Shown here one piece after another: positions 7,394 through 16,438 of a DNA stretch of 64,000 nucleotides; the stretch's first letter is position 1; each line of letters starts with the position of its first letter. Position numbers and translations under genes: made by a program. This DNA is from Longibacter salinarum (GTDB lineage: Bacteria > Bacteroidota > Rhodothermia > Rhodothermales > Salinibacteraceae), in assembly GCF_002554795.1 (NCBI RefSeq), contig NZ_PDEQ01000006.1, positions 1 through 64,000 on the forward strand, in the 5' to 3' direction. The notes beneath the pieces were generated by a model, which did not search any database, was not told where the DNA came from, and saw nothing but the letters and a program-made list of their open reading frames with translations.

Positions 7394-8386
7394 ATGACGA
7401 TATTGACGCGCTTGCTCGGCCCTCTTCTCTTCGCCACGCTCGTCGCCGGTGGCGCACTCGTCGGGGCCGGGTGCGACGGACAGGGAGGTGGAATGCAGGA
7501 AAGGGACAGGCAGGAGGACGACCCTGCCGCCGTCTCCTATGAATTGAAGGCCCAGCCCAATGACGGGGCGTTCCCGCTCGGTCGGAGCGGGCAAGTGACG
7601 TTTTACGACCTGGGCGGCGACTCCACCCTCGTCACGTTAGACCTAGCTGCGAGCTTGAATCGGCGCCCTGAACCGGGGCCTCCACAGGTATCCTTCGCCA
7701 CGTCCATCCGCCGCGGCCGTGTGTCACGGGGAGGGGAGCGGATCTATCGCTTGAGCCCTATCGACGCGCGGACGACTGCCCTTGAGAGCGCACGCTTGGT
7801 GATGGAACCGATCGACGCATTCCTGAATCTCGACGGACACGTGCAGATTCGCGAACGTATCGCGGATACCACGGTCATCTCTCAGGGAAACATCGGGACG
7901 AACGCAGACGGTGTCACGAGGGACGCCGGGCTCGAACTCGTCACAGACCCGCGGACGCTCGTGCTCGATCTCCACGCTGTGCCGAACGAGGGGCGTGCCG
8001 TGCCGGATGGACGTGCCGGTACCGTCCGGTTTCGAGAGTTGACTCATGGGAAAACGCTGGTAACGGTCGCACTGGATCCTGCACCGTCCTCCGGCTCGAC
8101 CGGAGCCGACGTGGCTCATCCGGTTTACATCCGCGGGAAGAGTGCGTCGGGGGGCGTCGACATCACGCTGGCGCTGAGCCCGATCAGTGGGATGGACCCT
8201 GCGGCGAGAAGCTCCAGGATCATCCGAAAACGGTTCGAGGTCTTCACCGACATCGACGGGCACGTCACTGTGCACGAGAGCAACGCGAATCGGTCGATCA
8301 TTCTCGCCCGCGGCAACATCGAGGCAACGGCGTCGCCCTCTGGCAACGATGGCTCGGAGAACGACGGTCCCATGCAGGATGAATAG
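7394..8386 (+). CDS. Lipoprotein with two CHRD-type beta domains
   Basis: This is a 330-aa protein. I chose the ATG that gives a lipoprotein signal (LLGPLLFATLVAGGALVGAGC, lipobox VGAGC). Two similar halves follow: residues about 40-165, starting SYELKAQPNDGAFPLG, and about 175-315, starting DLHAVPNEGRAVPDG. Each runs through a TLVT segment and ends in GHV-x-I/V-x-E...S/A-x-GNI. This is the pattern of CHRD domains, extracellular beta folds found in many Bacteroidota lipoproteins. The usual His pair of CHRD is largely missing (AHPVYIRG in repeat two, none in repeat one). Probably anchored in the outer or inner membrane; function unknown. Confidence 0.6.
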   Translation: MTILTRLLGPLLFATLVAGGALVGAGCDGQGGGMQERDRQEDDPAAVSYELKAQPNDGAFPLGRSGQVTFYDLGGDSTLVTLDLAASLNRRPEPGPPQVSFATSIRRGRVSRGGERIYRLSPIDARTTALESARLVMEPIDAFLNLDGHVQIRERIADTTVISQGNIGTNADGVTRDAGLELVTDPRTLVLDLHAVPNEGRAVPDGRAGTVRFRELTHGKTLVTVALDPAPSSGSTGADVAHPVYIRGKSASGGVDITLALSPISGMDPAARSSRIIRKRFEVFTDIDGHVTVHESNANRSIILARGNIEATASPSGNDGSENDGPMQDE

Positions 8387-8791
8387 GAAGGTTGGTACTG
8401 GGAAGCGGATCGCATCCGTGAGAACCTGTTTGGGGGATGGGTCTCAAATACGTAAGCTCGGGCGTGCATGTCTATTCGCAGGCCCGATCGTAATCCTATG
8501 GCACGTGTGCTAAAGCCACGGTGCGCGAAACGAACGAGGCCTGGTTCGTAGGCGTCTCGAGGACCCGCCGTCGGGACGTCCGTCCTTCTGGATGACCGAC
8601 GGCTGTCCGCCAAACAGGCTTTTTAGACTTCACGATCTATGGAGTGGGGACGCCCCTAGTGCGATCCCACCGTGCTGTAGCTGACGAGGCGTGCAGGTCG
8701 AGCGTAACGCTGGAGCAAGACGCGATATGGGTCCGGGAAACAATACTTGTGGCGCCATCCTTAACTTCCCGAACCATTGTGTTATAGAACA
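8387..8791. other. Intergenic region, no gene seen
   Basis: About 400 bases between two lipoprotein genes. Short open frames here have no protein-like composition, and no strong hairpin or promoter motif was recognised. The last 100 bases presumably contain the promoter of the small lipoprotein gene. Confidence 0.5.
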
Positions 8792-9172
8792 ATGCTTTCT
8801 ACCGTGCAGTTTAGTGTTGTAAAATATCTATGTATTGCTCTGTCGTTGTTTGTTCTTGCGTCCAGCAGCGGGTGCGATCTCTCGAATCAAGGAGATTCGC
8901 CCCCCGGGAAGGTCGTACTCGGAGACACGACGGGGACGCTCGCAATTACTGGGAGAGTGGATTACGAGCACGTTGAAGGCGGCTTGTGGGTCATCGAGGG
9001 ACGGAAAGCAGGTTCAGAGGCATCCAACACGTATGAACCGATGAATTTGCCCGCTATCTTTGAGGTGGATGGCCAGCGGGTGCGTGTTCGTGCAAGAGTT
9101 CGAGATGATGTAGGGAGCATCTACATGACCGGACCAACCATTGAGATTCGAAGCATCGAGTCCCGTGACTGA
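8792..9172 (+). CDS. Small lipoprotein with compact beta domain
   Basis: This is a 126-aa protein starting at the ATG that gives a lipoprotein signal (YLCIALSLFVLASSSGC). The mature part follows a pattern seen in small conserved Bacteroidota proteins: G-x-V-x-Y-x-x-V-E-G-G-x-W-V-I, then YEPMNLPAIFEVDGQRVRVRARVRDDVGSIYMTGPTIEI, probably an OB-like barrel. Function unknown. It is followed after about 95 bases by a DUF2007 gene on the same strand. Confidence 0.65.
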   Translation: MLSTVQFSVVKYLCIALSLFVLASSSGCDLSNQGDSPPGKVVLGDTTGTLAITGRVDYEHVEGGLWVIEGRKAGSEASNTYEPMNLPAIFEVDGQRVRVRARVRDDVGSIYMTGPTIEIRSIESRD

Positions 9173-9267
9173 GAGAGGCCAAACACGAACAAAGAGAACG
9201 CCTGGTGGCTGACCGTCTTCCCGTTGTGGGCGCACGTTCGATTCCATTCCAAATGGCTTAGACCACG

Positions 9268-9657
9268 ATGTCTCGACACCTTCCCGAAGAGAAAACAACC
9301 GTTGTGTCGACGTTCTCGAATCGCCAGGATGCGGAGATCGCCCGGGCGCGCTTGGCCGAGTATGAGATCGACGCCATGATCGTCGCCGACGACGTCCATC
9401 CTCCGTTCCAACTCACGGAGGGCGCAAAGCTTCTCGTCCTCGACCAGGAGGTAGACCGGGCCCGCCATGTTCTCGAGGAAACAAGCATGTCCGTGGATCA
9501 GGATGTCGCGTCGGACCGGTCCGCCCGGTCTACGGAGGAAAGCGCAAATTTGACATTTGGTCTGGATGGGTTCGTGCAGGCGACCGCTGGGACCTACCTA
9601 ACGGTATTCGTCCTCATGGTGGCGATGATTTTGACTGGACTTCTGGTGGGACTGTAG
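9268..9657 (+). CDS. DUF2007-domain protein with C-terminal membrane helix
   Basis: This is a 129-aa protein. Residues 11-75 (VVSTFSNRQDAEIARARLAEYEI..., EGAKLLVLDQEVDRARHVLEE) match DUF2007, a small ferredoxin-like fold that is thought to bind a ligand and is often called a putative signal-transducing domain. A hydrophobic segment, YLTVFVLMVAMILTGLLVGL, closes the protein, so the domain is tethered to the membrane facing the cytoplasm. No partner is obvious. Confidence 0.72.
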   Translation: MSRHLPEEKTTVVSTFSNRQDAEIARARLAEYEIDAMIVADDVHPPFQLTEGAKLLVLDQEVDRARHVLEETSMSVDQDVASDRSARSTEESANLTFGLDGFVQATAGTYLTVFVLMVAMILTGLLVGL

Positions 9658-10141
9658 CGAAAACCGATGGTAGCGAGAAGGTGAATGGTCTCGAAGCATT
9701 CGATTTGAATCTGAAATCTAATGCATTCATCGCTTTCCGTTCCGTTAAAGTGGGGTACCCTTCGCCGATGCCGACTGACCATTCGTGCCAATAAGCACAT
9801 CGAGAGCCATTGTCGTCAGATCGGATTCAGGTGTTGCTGAACGCGTCGTTTGTCCGGGGTAGGTAGGCGAACATCTGCGATTCTCCTTGGACAGTATTGC
9901 ATGTCCTCTTCGTCGGTCTCGGTTCCACCCTTCACCGCGTACCGCTCAACCGGCGTCTGCCAGCACTCATTGGACGCTCTATAGGGGGAGAAGGGCGGTG
10001 TCATACGTCGCTTTGTTTGAGCGTCCGTTCTCGTGCAGCATTTGTCGACACGTCCTGCTATACTTGGACGTGGATCTCCAGCGACCGATCGGCGATCCGT
10101 GGTGCATGCTGCGTGATGACCTTGAGAGAAACCCACGACCT
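9658..10141. other. Intergenic region, no gene seen
   Basis: About 480 bases. Both strands contain open frames, but their translations are low in hydrophobic residues, rich in Arg/Ser/Cys and lack any recognisable motif. I see no RNA gene or repeat. Confidence 0.45.
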
Positions 10142-10375
10142 ATGTCAGACAACTCGTTTTCGTTGCAGATAGGGCCCCTGGTGTTGAAAAGCGACGCAAT
10201 CCGGTATATCGTAGCCGGCGTGTTTTTGCTGGGCGTGATCGTCGGGTTGATGAGCATCATTCATGTCGATTCCCCGGACGCTTCTTCCGTGATCACGATG
10301 CCCCTGTTCTGGGCAAGTGCCATACCCATCGTCATCATCTTCCGTGGCATTCGGAAAGCTGATGTCGTGTCCTGA
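10142..10375 (+). CDS. Small two-helix membrane protein
   Basis: This is a 77-aa protein. The ATG was chosen because hydrophobic, protein-like sequence begins just after it. Two membrane helices (IRYIVAGVFLLGVIVGLMSII, residues about 20-40, and MPLFWASAIPIVIIF, about 53-67) are linked by a polar loop. The fold and function are unknown. It stands alone, with a gap of about 147 bases to the next gene. Confidence 0.5.
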   Translation: MSDNSFSLQIGPLVLKSDAIRYIVAGVFLLGVIVGLMSIIHVDSPDASSVITMPLFWASAIPIVIIFRGIRKADVVS

Positions 10376-10522
10376 GGGGCTTAGTGCGACAGTTGAGAGG
10401 AGAAGCCCACGCCCTTTATTGCTGCTTGGAGGGTTTCCAGAACGGGCACTCTGAGATCGGAGGCAGTTCAGACGGTCGTCGCTGTATCTAATCAAATGTG
10501 TTCCTCTTAGGAACGATATCGT

Positions 10523-11284
10523 ATGGATGAGCAGGCTATGTTTACCCTGATGGTGGACTTGCACCGAGATGGCGAACGTCAGGGCCCTGGAAGTGAGGAG
10601 GAGACGCTCCGTGCGCTCGATCTGACGCGACTTGATCAAGAGGCTGCTCTTCAGGTTGCCGATATTGGGTGTGGAACCGGCGCGTCGACCCTCGTGCTCG
10701 CGAGCCGTCTCCCGAACGCCCAAGTTACGGCCGTAGATCTGTTTCCCGAGTTTCTTGATGTCCTGTCGAGGCGTGCGCGAAAGGCCGGAGTGTCCGAACG
10801 GGTCGATCCACTGGAAGCATCAATGGAGTCTTTACCGTTTGACTCTGAGTCGTTGGACCTTATCTGGGCGGAGGGGGCCATTTACAACATGGGGTTCAGC
10901 GAGGGAATCAAAACGTGGAAACCGTTCCTGCGCCCGGGCGGAGTACTTGCGGTTTCCGAGATTACCTGGCTGCGCCCCGACCCTCCGGAGACGATTCGGC
11001 GGCATTGGAACGCCGAATATCCGCAGATTGCGACCGCTTCCGAGAAGATCAATATCCTGGAGGATGTCGGCTTTGACCTGCTGGGATACCTTGTCCTTCC
11101 GCCGAACAACTGGATCGACAACTACTACGAGCCGACCGAGAAGCGAATGCCTGCGTTTTTGGATCGGCACGACGACCGACCCGAAGCAGCACAGATCGTC
11201 GCCATGGAGCGAGAGGAGGCCGACCTATACCGGAGCTATCAGGAGTGGTATAGCTATGGATTCTACGTGGCGCGAAAACGGTGA
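10523..11284 (+). CDS. Class I SAM-dependent methyltransferase
   Basis: This is a 253-aa protein. Motif I, VADIGCGTGASTLVLA (residues about 46-61), followed by VTAVDLFPEFL and the post-motif LPFDSESLDLIWAEGAIYNMGF, marks a Rossmann-fold methyltransferase of the UbiE/Methyltransf_11 type. FLRPGGVLAVSE is the usual motif III strand. The C-terminal part, rich in Trp/Tyr (NNWIDNYYEP, YRSYQEWYSYGFYVARK), probably shapes the acceptor pocket. The substrate cannot be read from sequence. Confidence 0.85.
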   Translation: MDEQAMFTLMVDLHRDGERQGPGSEEETLRALDLTRLDQEAALQVADIGCGTGASTLVLASRLPNAQVTAVDLFPEFLDVLSRRARKAGVSERVDPLEASMESLPFDSESLDLIWAEGAIYNMGFSEGIKTWKPFLRPGGVLAVSEITWLRPDPPETIRRHWNAEYPQIATASEKINILEDVGFDLLGYLVLPPNNWIDNYYEPTEKRMPAFLDRHDDRPEAAQIVAMEREEADLYRSYQEWYSYGFYVARKR

Positions 11285-11592
11285 CGTCCCATCGTACCGC
11301 GAACGTTCTCACTCCGACTGTCAGGATAGAACCCCAGCCTCATGCTTATACGTTTTCCGAATGATAGTGTCGGGATCGCCCAACCCACGTCCTCGCAGCG
11401 GCTCCGAGTGGCAATAACCATCGACGATACCGGTGAGGTGGTGCCTCGTTCGTCGAAAACGACGAGGCCGTACTTGACGACCCCGCCAGCATAGAACAAC
11501 GCTCTCGATGTCCTGGTCAATCTAGATTCCCCTGCGCCTCGGGTTCCCGTTGTTGCATATCCTCCGCATTACGTTCAGAACGGCATGAGCAA
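11285..11592. other. Intergenic region, no gene seen
   Basis: About 310 bases between the methyltransferase and a small conserved gene. No convincing frame, hairpin or repeat. Confidence 0.45.
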
Positions 11593-11943
11593 ATGGTCAA
11601 TCGAGGCGCAATTCTAATTAAGTATCGAGAGCCGGCCATCCGCTGGATTAACGAGACCGACCCCTACGATGAGCAGTTCGAGATTGGGGCGAAAGATCTT
11701 CAACAAGACCGGACGGTGTACTTGGTCTCTGAAGATGTGGTTGATGGGGAGGAAGCGGTCAACCGATGGCTTGAAGCAAATTTTGAGGAGGTCTTTGAGC
11801 ATGAGTTAGGTGGATGGTACACGGATCCATCACTGTGGCCCAGCAGAAGAACATTGAAGATGTTTCGTGACTGGTTTGACGTTGAGTACCACAGCGTAAT
11901 CATAGATATGGAAGGCGGGCAGATTGTCGATGACGACCTGTAG
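11593..11943 (+). CDS. Conserved small acidic protein of unknown function
   Basis: This is a 116-aa, strongly acidic protein. The layout YREPAIRWINETDP, then YLV-x-EDVVDGEEAVNRWLEANFEEVFEHEL, then WYTDPSLWPSRRTLKMFRDWFDVEYHSVIIDM, is one I know from conserved hypothetical proteins of many bacteria; no function is established. No signal peptide or membrane helix, so cytoplasmic. It precedes the potassium channel gene by 75 bases on the same strand; a functional link is not shown. Confidence 0.65.
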   Translation: MVNRGAILIKYREPAIRWINETDPYDEQFEIGAKDLQQDRTVYLVSEDVVDGEEAVNRWLEANFEEVFEHELGGWYTDPSLWPSRRTLKMFRDWFDVEYHSVIIDMEGGQIVDDDL

Positions 11944-12018
11944 ATGCATGCCAGGCTAGCGGCTCGTCTGCGGAAACGTCTCTCCGCTCTGCCCCAGTAG
12001 ACTGATGTCTGATACTCG

Positions 12019-13653
12019 ATGAACATCTGGACCCGGCGATTTCTCTATGCCATAGGTACCGTGTCGGCGGTATTTCTTCTCTATGCGATGGTGTATCAGT
12101 GGTGCATGCGAACCTTCGAAGGGGAGCCCGTCACCTACATCCAGGCGCTGCAAGTGGTGGTGGAGGCGATCACCACGGCCGGCTTCGGCGGCCATGCTCC
12201 GTGGCAGAGCGGGGTGCTGAACGTGATGGTTCTCGCTATGAACCTGACGGGTGTCCTTTTCGTCTTCCTTGCCGTTCCGGTGTTCCTTGTGCCGCTCTTT
12301 CGCGAGGTCATACGGTCGCATCCCCCGTCGTCGACGGACATCACCGGCCACATCATTATCTGCACGCACACCGCTCGTGGAGATGCGTTTATATCGGAAC
12401 TCATCGCTCGAAACCAGGGCTATGTCATTATCGAGCCCGATCGGGACGTGGCCCGAAGGCTCTACGACGACGGCTATCAGGTGATGGTTGGTGACCCGGA
12501 GTCGGTCGATGTGCTGAAGAACGCGAACATCGCGGACGCGATGGCCGTGGTCGCCGATGCCGAAGACGATGTTAATGCGAGTATTGCCCTGTCCGTCCGC
12601 GAGATCGATTCCGATATCCGCGTTGTCACGTTGGTCGAAGATCCCGCTCTTGTGACGTATCACCGGTTGGCGGGGGCTGACGACGTGTTGTCGCCGCGGC
12701 AGCTCGTGGGCGAAAGTCTCGCACGTCAGGTTCCGACGGTGATGCGGGCGTCAATCGCTGAAGGTGTGCCGCTCGGCGGTGAGATCAAGCTCGTGGAGTT
12801 GAAAGTTGAGCCCGACGGAGAGCTCATCGGAAAGACCATAGGAGATCTACTGAATCGCGGGGAATATGCAACGGATCTCATCGGTGCCTGGAAGGATGGA
12901 GAGTTTACGAGCCCTCTGCCCGACAACTTTGTGCTGGATTCCGGTGTACGGCTGTTGGTTGCCGGCCCGGCATCACGCATCAAGGCTCTTCAGGAAGAAG
13001 CATCCGCGACGCTCGCATACGCTCCGCCACGGTCGGTCGTCATTGCAGGATATGGGCGAGCAGGAGAGGCTGCGGCGTCCGTGTTGGCGGAGACGAGTGC
13101 GTCTGTTACGGTACTCGACCGGGAGCCGAGTCGTCCGGTCGATGTCGTGGGCGATGTGCGCGATCCGGATGTGCTGGTCGAGGCCGGCGTCAAAGATGCC
13201 ACGGCCGCGATCATAACCGTCGACGATGATACAACGGCGATTCTCGCCACGCTCGTCATGCGAGATCTCAATCCGGGCCTCTACATCATCGTCCGGGCAA
13301 ATGCTGAGTCCGATGAGCGTAAGCTGTATCGGGCGGGTGCGAACTACGTGCAGTCTCTGGCCACGGTGAGCGGCCGGATGCTGGCGTCTACGATCTTACA
13401 GGATGAAGAAGTACTGTCCTTCGAGCAGCAGATTGAAATTGTCAAACTCCCGGCCGGTCGCCTCGCGGGAATGACCCTTGCGGATGCAGACGTACGGACA
13501 GAAACAGGCGTCGTCGTACTTGCTATTTACCGCGACGGAGAGACGCACCTCGATATGGACCCAAACACCTTCGAAATCGCGAAGGAGGATGCTCTCATCA
13601 TTGCAGGCATGACGGAGAACATTCGTCACTTCGAAACCCGATATCTTGGGTAG
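12019..13653 (+). CDS. Potassium channel with two RCK (TrkA-N/TrkA-C) modules
   Basis: This is a 544-aa protein. The N-terminus has a 2-TM pore unit: helix 1 at residues 8-28, a pore loop with TTAGFGG (53-58) where potassium channels usually have TVGYG, and helix 2 at about 67-90. Two RCK modules follow in tandem. The first Rossmann domain begins HIIICTHTARGD (about residue 112) and has a TrkA-C domain near 252-330. The second begins SVVIAGYGRAGEAAA (about 336), with TrkA-C near 470-544. It should conduct K+ under nucleotide or ion control. The altered filter raises the question of selectivity. Two RCK domains per chain means four chains give a full gating ring. Confidence 0.85.
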   Translation: MNIWTRRFLYAIGTVSAVFLLYAMVYQWCMRTFEGEPVTYIQALQVVVEAITTAGFGGHAPWQSGVLNVMVLAMNLTGVLFVFLAVPVFLVPLFREVIRSHPPSSTDITGHIIICTHTARGDAFISELIARNQGYVIIEPDRDVARRLYDDGYQVMVGDPESVDVLKNANIADAMAVVADAEDDVNASIALSVREIDSDIRVVTLVEDPALVTYHRLAGADDVLSPRQLVGESLARQVPTVMRASIAEGVPLGGEIKLVELKVEPDGELIGKTIGDLLNRGEYATDLIGAWKDGEFTSPLPDNFVLDSGVRLLVAGPASRIKALQEEASATLAYAPPRSVVIAGYGRAGEAAASVLAETSASVTVLDREPSRPVDVVGDVRDPDVLVEAGVKDATAAIITVDDDTTAILATLVMRDLNPGLYIIVRANAESDERKLYRAGANYVQSLATVSGRMLASTILQDEEVLSFEQQIEIVKLPAGRLAGMTLADADVRTETGVVVLAIYRDGETHLDMDPNTFEIAKEDALIIAGMTENIRHFETRYLG

Positions 13654-13949
13654 ATTTAGGGGGAGATAACAGCTCGAGGTGTGCACTTTTGCCGCCCTCC
13701 CGAGGACATAGGTCGACGCCGCGGTTCAATCCGCCTGATTCCTTTCAACAAAGCGAGAGCGGAATTCAGAACGCACCGGTCTCTCGACGGACCGATTCCG
13801 GTCATCTCTATACTCGCGATACCAGGCGTCGTTACTATCGGGCACCGTGTCTAGTGCGGCTGGGGCAACGGATCACCCTTGCCTGCGAATAGACATGAAC
13901 GACCATGCTGGCTTTTTCGCGAATCATCGGCCAAACAGGTTGTCGCATC

Positions 13950-14528
13950 ATGAACTGGCGAGAGATTGCGTATCTGCAAAAGGGAACGGTACGACAGCGC
14001 GCTGCACACGATACCCTGGTAGATCTGGATATCCTCGCGCGCCTTCGTCCGTTCGATCCTGCGCTGGTGAGCACCGTCTGTGTGGATCTGGATGTGCCCG
14101 GCAGCGACCTCGATGTTATCTGCGAGATGCGCGATGAGTCGGAATTTCGCGCTACCGTCGAGAATGGATACGGGGCGCGGCGTGACTTTCGGATGTGGCA
14201 GCGAGACGATGGGGCCGTAGTGGCTCAATTTGAAACGGAGGCGTTTCCGGTCGAGATCTTCGGGAAAGAACGGCCGGTGCAGGATCAGATGGCCTGGCGT
14301 CACTTAACCGCCATGAAGCGCCTCCTCAATGTCGAGCCGCGGCTGCGAGAAACGGTTCGGGCGATGAAGAAGGAGGGCGTCGGAACGGAGCCCGCCTTCG
14401 CGAAGCTATTGGACCTGGACGGGGATCCGTATGAAGCCATGCTTTCACTTGAGACGGCTACGAAAGAAGAACTAGCCGATGTGTGCGGCAGAGCAATGAA
14501 AAACGTCACACAAAGAGCCGGGGCGTAG
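13950..14528 (+). CDS. DUF4269-family protein (nucleotidyltransferase-like)
   Basis: This is a 192-aa protein. I chose the ATG giving MNWREIAYLQKGTVRQ, because the family core starts here. VCVDLDVPGSDLDVICEM resembles the G-S-x-x-D-x-D region of minimal nucleotidyltransferases, and DUF4269 proteins have been placed near that fold. The later block QDQMAWRHLTAMKRLL is also family-typical. Cytoplasmic; function unknown. Confidence 0.68.
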   Translation: MNWREIAYLQKGTVRQRAAHDTLVDLDILARLRPFDPALVSTVCVDLDVPGSDLDVICEMRDESEFRATVENGYGARRDFRMWQRDDGAVVAQFETEAFPVEIFGKERPVQDQMAWRHLTAMKRLLNVEPRLRETVRAMKKEGVGTEPAFAKLLDLDGDPYEAMLSLETATKEELADVCGRAMKNVTQRAGA

Positions 14529-14651
14529 CGGACGTGGGCCGTGGCTCGCATGTGATGTCTGGGATCAAGCGCCGCAAAGTGTCGTGGCCTCGGTCGTTTA
14601 CATTGTATCGTAGCACCTTCCGGTTGCATCACAAAACCATCAGTAGACGGA

Positions 14652-15017
14652 ATGAGTCCAAGAGACGTTGTTCGACAATGGGTCGATGCCTTCAACCAGG
14701 CAGACCCAGACGCACTTGCTGCACTTTATGCTGAGGAGGCCGTCAACCATCAGGTTCCGGAGGAGCCGGTCGAAGGGCGGCGCTCGATTTTGGAAATGTT
14801 TGAGCGCGAGTTCGAAAATGCGGATATGACGTGCATCGTAGAGAATATTTTCGAGGACGGCGAGTGGGCCATACTGGAATGGCGAGACCCACTCGGCCTG
14901 CGCGGCTGTGGCTTCTTCAGAGTCAAAGGTGGAAAGATCGTATTCCAGAGAGGATACTGGGATAAGCTGTCATTCCTGAGGCAGCATGGCTTGCCCATTC
15001 CGGATACAATGGAGTGA
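14652..15017 (+). CDS. SnoaL-like / NTF2-fold protein
   Basis: This is a 121-aa protein. The start VVRQWVDAFNQADPDALAALYAEEAVNHQVPEEPVEGR and the later CGFFRVKGGKIVFQRGYWDKLSFLRQ match SnoaL-like polyketide-cyclase-type proteins of the NTF2 superfamily (cone-shaped alpha+beta fold that binds small hydrophobic ligands). Complete, soluble, single domain. Ligand and reaction unknown; most members of this family outside antibiotic clusters are uncharacterised. Confidence 0.78.
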   Translation: MSPRDVVRQWVDAFNQADPDALAALYAEEAVNHQVPEEPVEGRRSILEMFEREFENADMTCIVENIFEDGEWAILEWRDPLGLRGCGFFRVKGGKIVFQRGYWDKLSFLRQHGLPIPDTME

Positions 15018-15407
15018 TACCCCGGTTACTGCTGTTCCCGCCGCTTGCAATATGTCATGTGGAGAACGCGCTGGAGGGAACGGTCATGTGCTGTTCCACT
15101 CCTGCAATAAGCTGTTCCACTCCTGCAATACACAGCGCAGCCGGGGGCGACGGCCACCCGTCAGAGGTCCGACGTGGACATTCCGGAGGACCTGTGCACT
15201 GCCAGATGCTTGCGTGTTGATACGTCCGAAGGGCCGAAGCATGGAGCCTGTATTACGTCAGGTTTCTCCCGAGTGAATCGGCGCATCGGGGTGCCCGTGT
15301 TACGATAACCACGTTTGCTCGACGCACAGAACATCTCTCCGGTGAACGTGACCTTCGGTCCAGGCTCTTCGCAGGTTTTCGCTTTTCATCAGATAACGGA
15401 CCCAAAC
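15018..15407. other. Intergenic region with a short tandem repeat
   Basis: No gene. A 19-base unit (ctgttccactcctgcaata) occurs twice, at 15091-15109 and 15112-15130, a period of 21 bases. Otherwise nothing recognisable. Confidence 0.5.
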
Positions 15408-15818
15408 ATGTTCGACCGAGCGGTGCACGGGATTCTGTTTTCCATCCTGATTTTTCTCCCGGGATGCTCCAGTTTTGGTGATCGTCCCGACTTTGGACGT
15501 GATATTGAGGTTGCTCCGGTCGCAGTACAAACGTTTGAGGTGAAGGAGCAGTCTGGTTTGTCCATCACCTTCGGGCTAACGGGCGAATGGCGAAATACGT
15601 GCGGCGAGTTTTCTCGTGTTGAGGCGAGCCGTGAGAGGATGACGTACTCTGTCACGATGTACGGTCAACAGCCGATCGGAGTCGTTTGCGGAGATGCGTT
15701 TACGCCGATATCCGGAGAGTGGAGTACGACGGTGCCAGCGGAGGGAACCTATACGTTTGAGTTCCAACGGAACGATGCTGCACCGATCGACACGACCCTC
15801 ACGTTCGTGACCGAATAA
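15408..15818 (+). CDS. Small lipoprotein
   Basis: This is a 136-aa protein starting at the ATG that opens a lipoprotein signal (AVHGILFSILIFLPGC, Cys at residue 20). The mature domain is a beta-rich unit with two Cys (NTCGEF and VVCGDA) that could form a disulfide; its end, EGTYTFEFQRNDAAPIDTTLTFV, resembles carbohydrate- or Ig-like beta sandwiches. Not assigned to a family. Confidence 0.55.
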   Translation: MFDRAVHGILFSILIFLPGCSSFGDRPDFGRDIEVAPVAVQTFEVKEQSGLSITFGLTGEWRNTCGEFSRVEASRERMTYSVTMYGQQPIGVVCGDAFTPISGEWSTTVPAEGTYTFEFQRNDAAPIDTTLTFVTE

Positions 15819-16004
15819 GCCGATCGGCGCGCCTCCGTAGCCAAATCGTTTGCCGAATTTTGGTGATCCTATAATTCGCTGCTCAGCTATCACCGATCTT
15901 GCGTGCGCTACAGACCGCTTGTCCGTTGCATCTCGTGCTTCCGCGATATCATGGTGTTGTTCGCGATGTGTACCGATTCTCGCACCGAAACAAATTAGCG
16001 GGTG

Positions 16005-16220
16005 ATGGCAGAATATCGAAAGCGCATCGGGGGCGGGAAACACGATTTCTGGCATTGGTGCCGAAACTGTTCGCGGGATCCGATACGCGGGAACGGTCCC
16101 TTCCCTCGTTATGTGACGCGAGAGCATCCTCCCGAAGGCGGCAATCTGTGCGGCGATTGCGAAAAGCTCGTACGAATAGGTCAATGCCGAGACGGTCCTC
16201 AGCGTGGTGATGATGCATAA
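16005..16220 (+). CDS. Small zinc-ribbon protein
   Basis: This is a 71-aa protein. The sequence MAEYRKRIGGGKHDFWHWCRNCSRDP, then EGGNLCGDCEK, gives two CxxC knuckles (C20/C23 and C50/C53) that should bind one zinc. I have seen this H-W-C-x-N-C pattern in very short conserved bacterial proteins of unknown role. A GTG just before the ATG is an alternative start. No neighbours suggest a function. Confidence 0.55.
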   Translation: MAEYRKRIGGGKHDFWHWCRNCSRDPIRGNGPFPRYVTREHPPEGGNLCGDCEKLVRIGQCRDGPQRGDDA

Positions 16221-16438
16221 TGAGGCGGTTGACAGCGTCAACGATCGGCTGCGTCCTTGGCGTCGCCCGGACGTTCTCGCGGCACGGAATGGCCGCCATA
16301 CGAGACGCATCGTGTCCGGCAACCTCTGAAATAAGACGGACTCCCCGTATCTGTCGAGCGAGTGCGGTAGATTGATTTATCGCAGGAACCAGGACCTGCT
16401 CCCTTGCACGTGCCGGTTGATCAAACGGGGGAGACATC

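Noticed and set aside
15576-16322. 248-codon open frame on the minus strand
   Set aside because: It overlaps a plus-strand lipoprotein gene and a zinc-ribbon gene and its translation is rich in Arg/Ser/His with no motif; judged a shadow.
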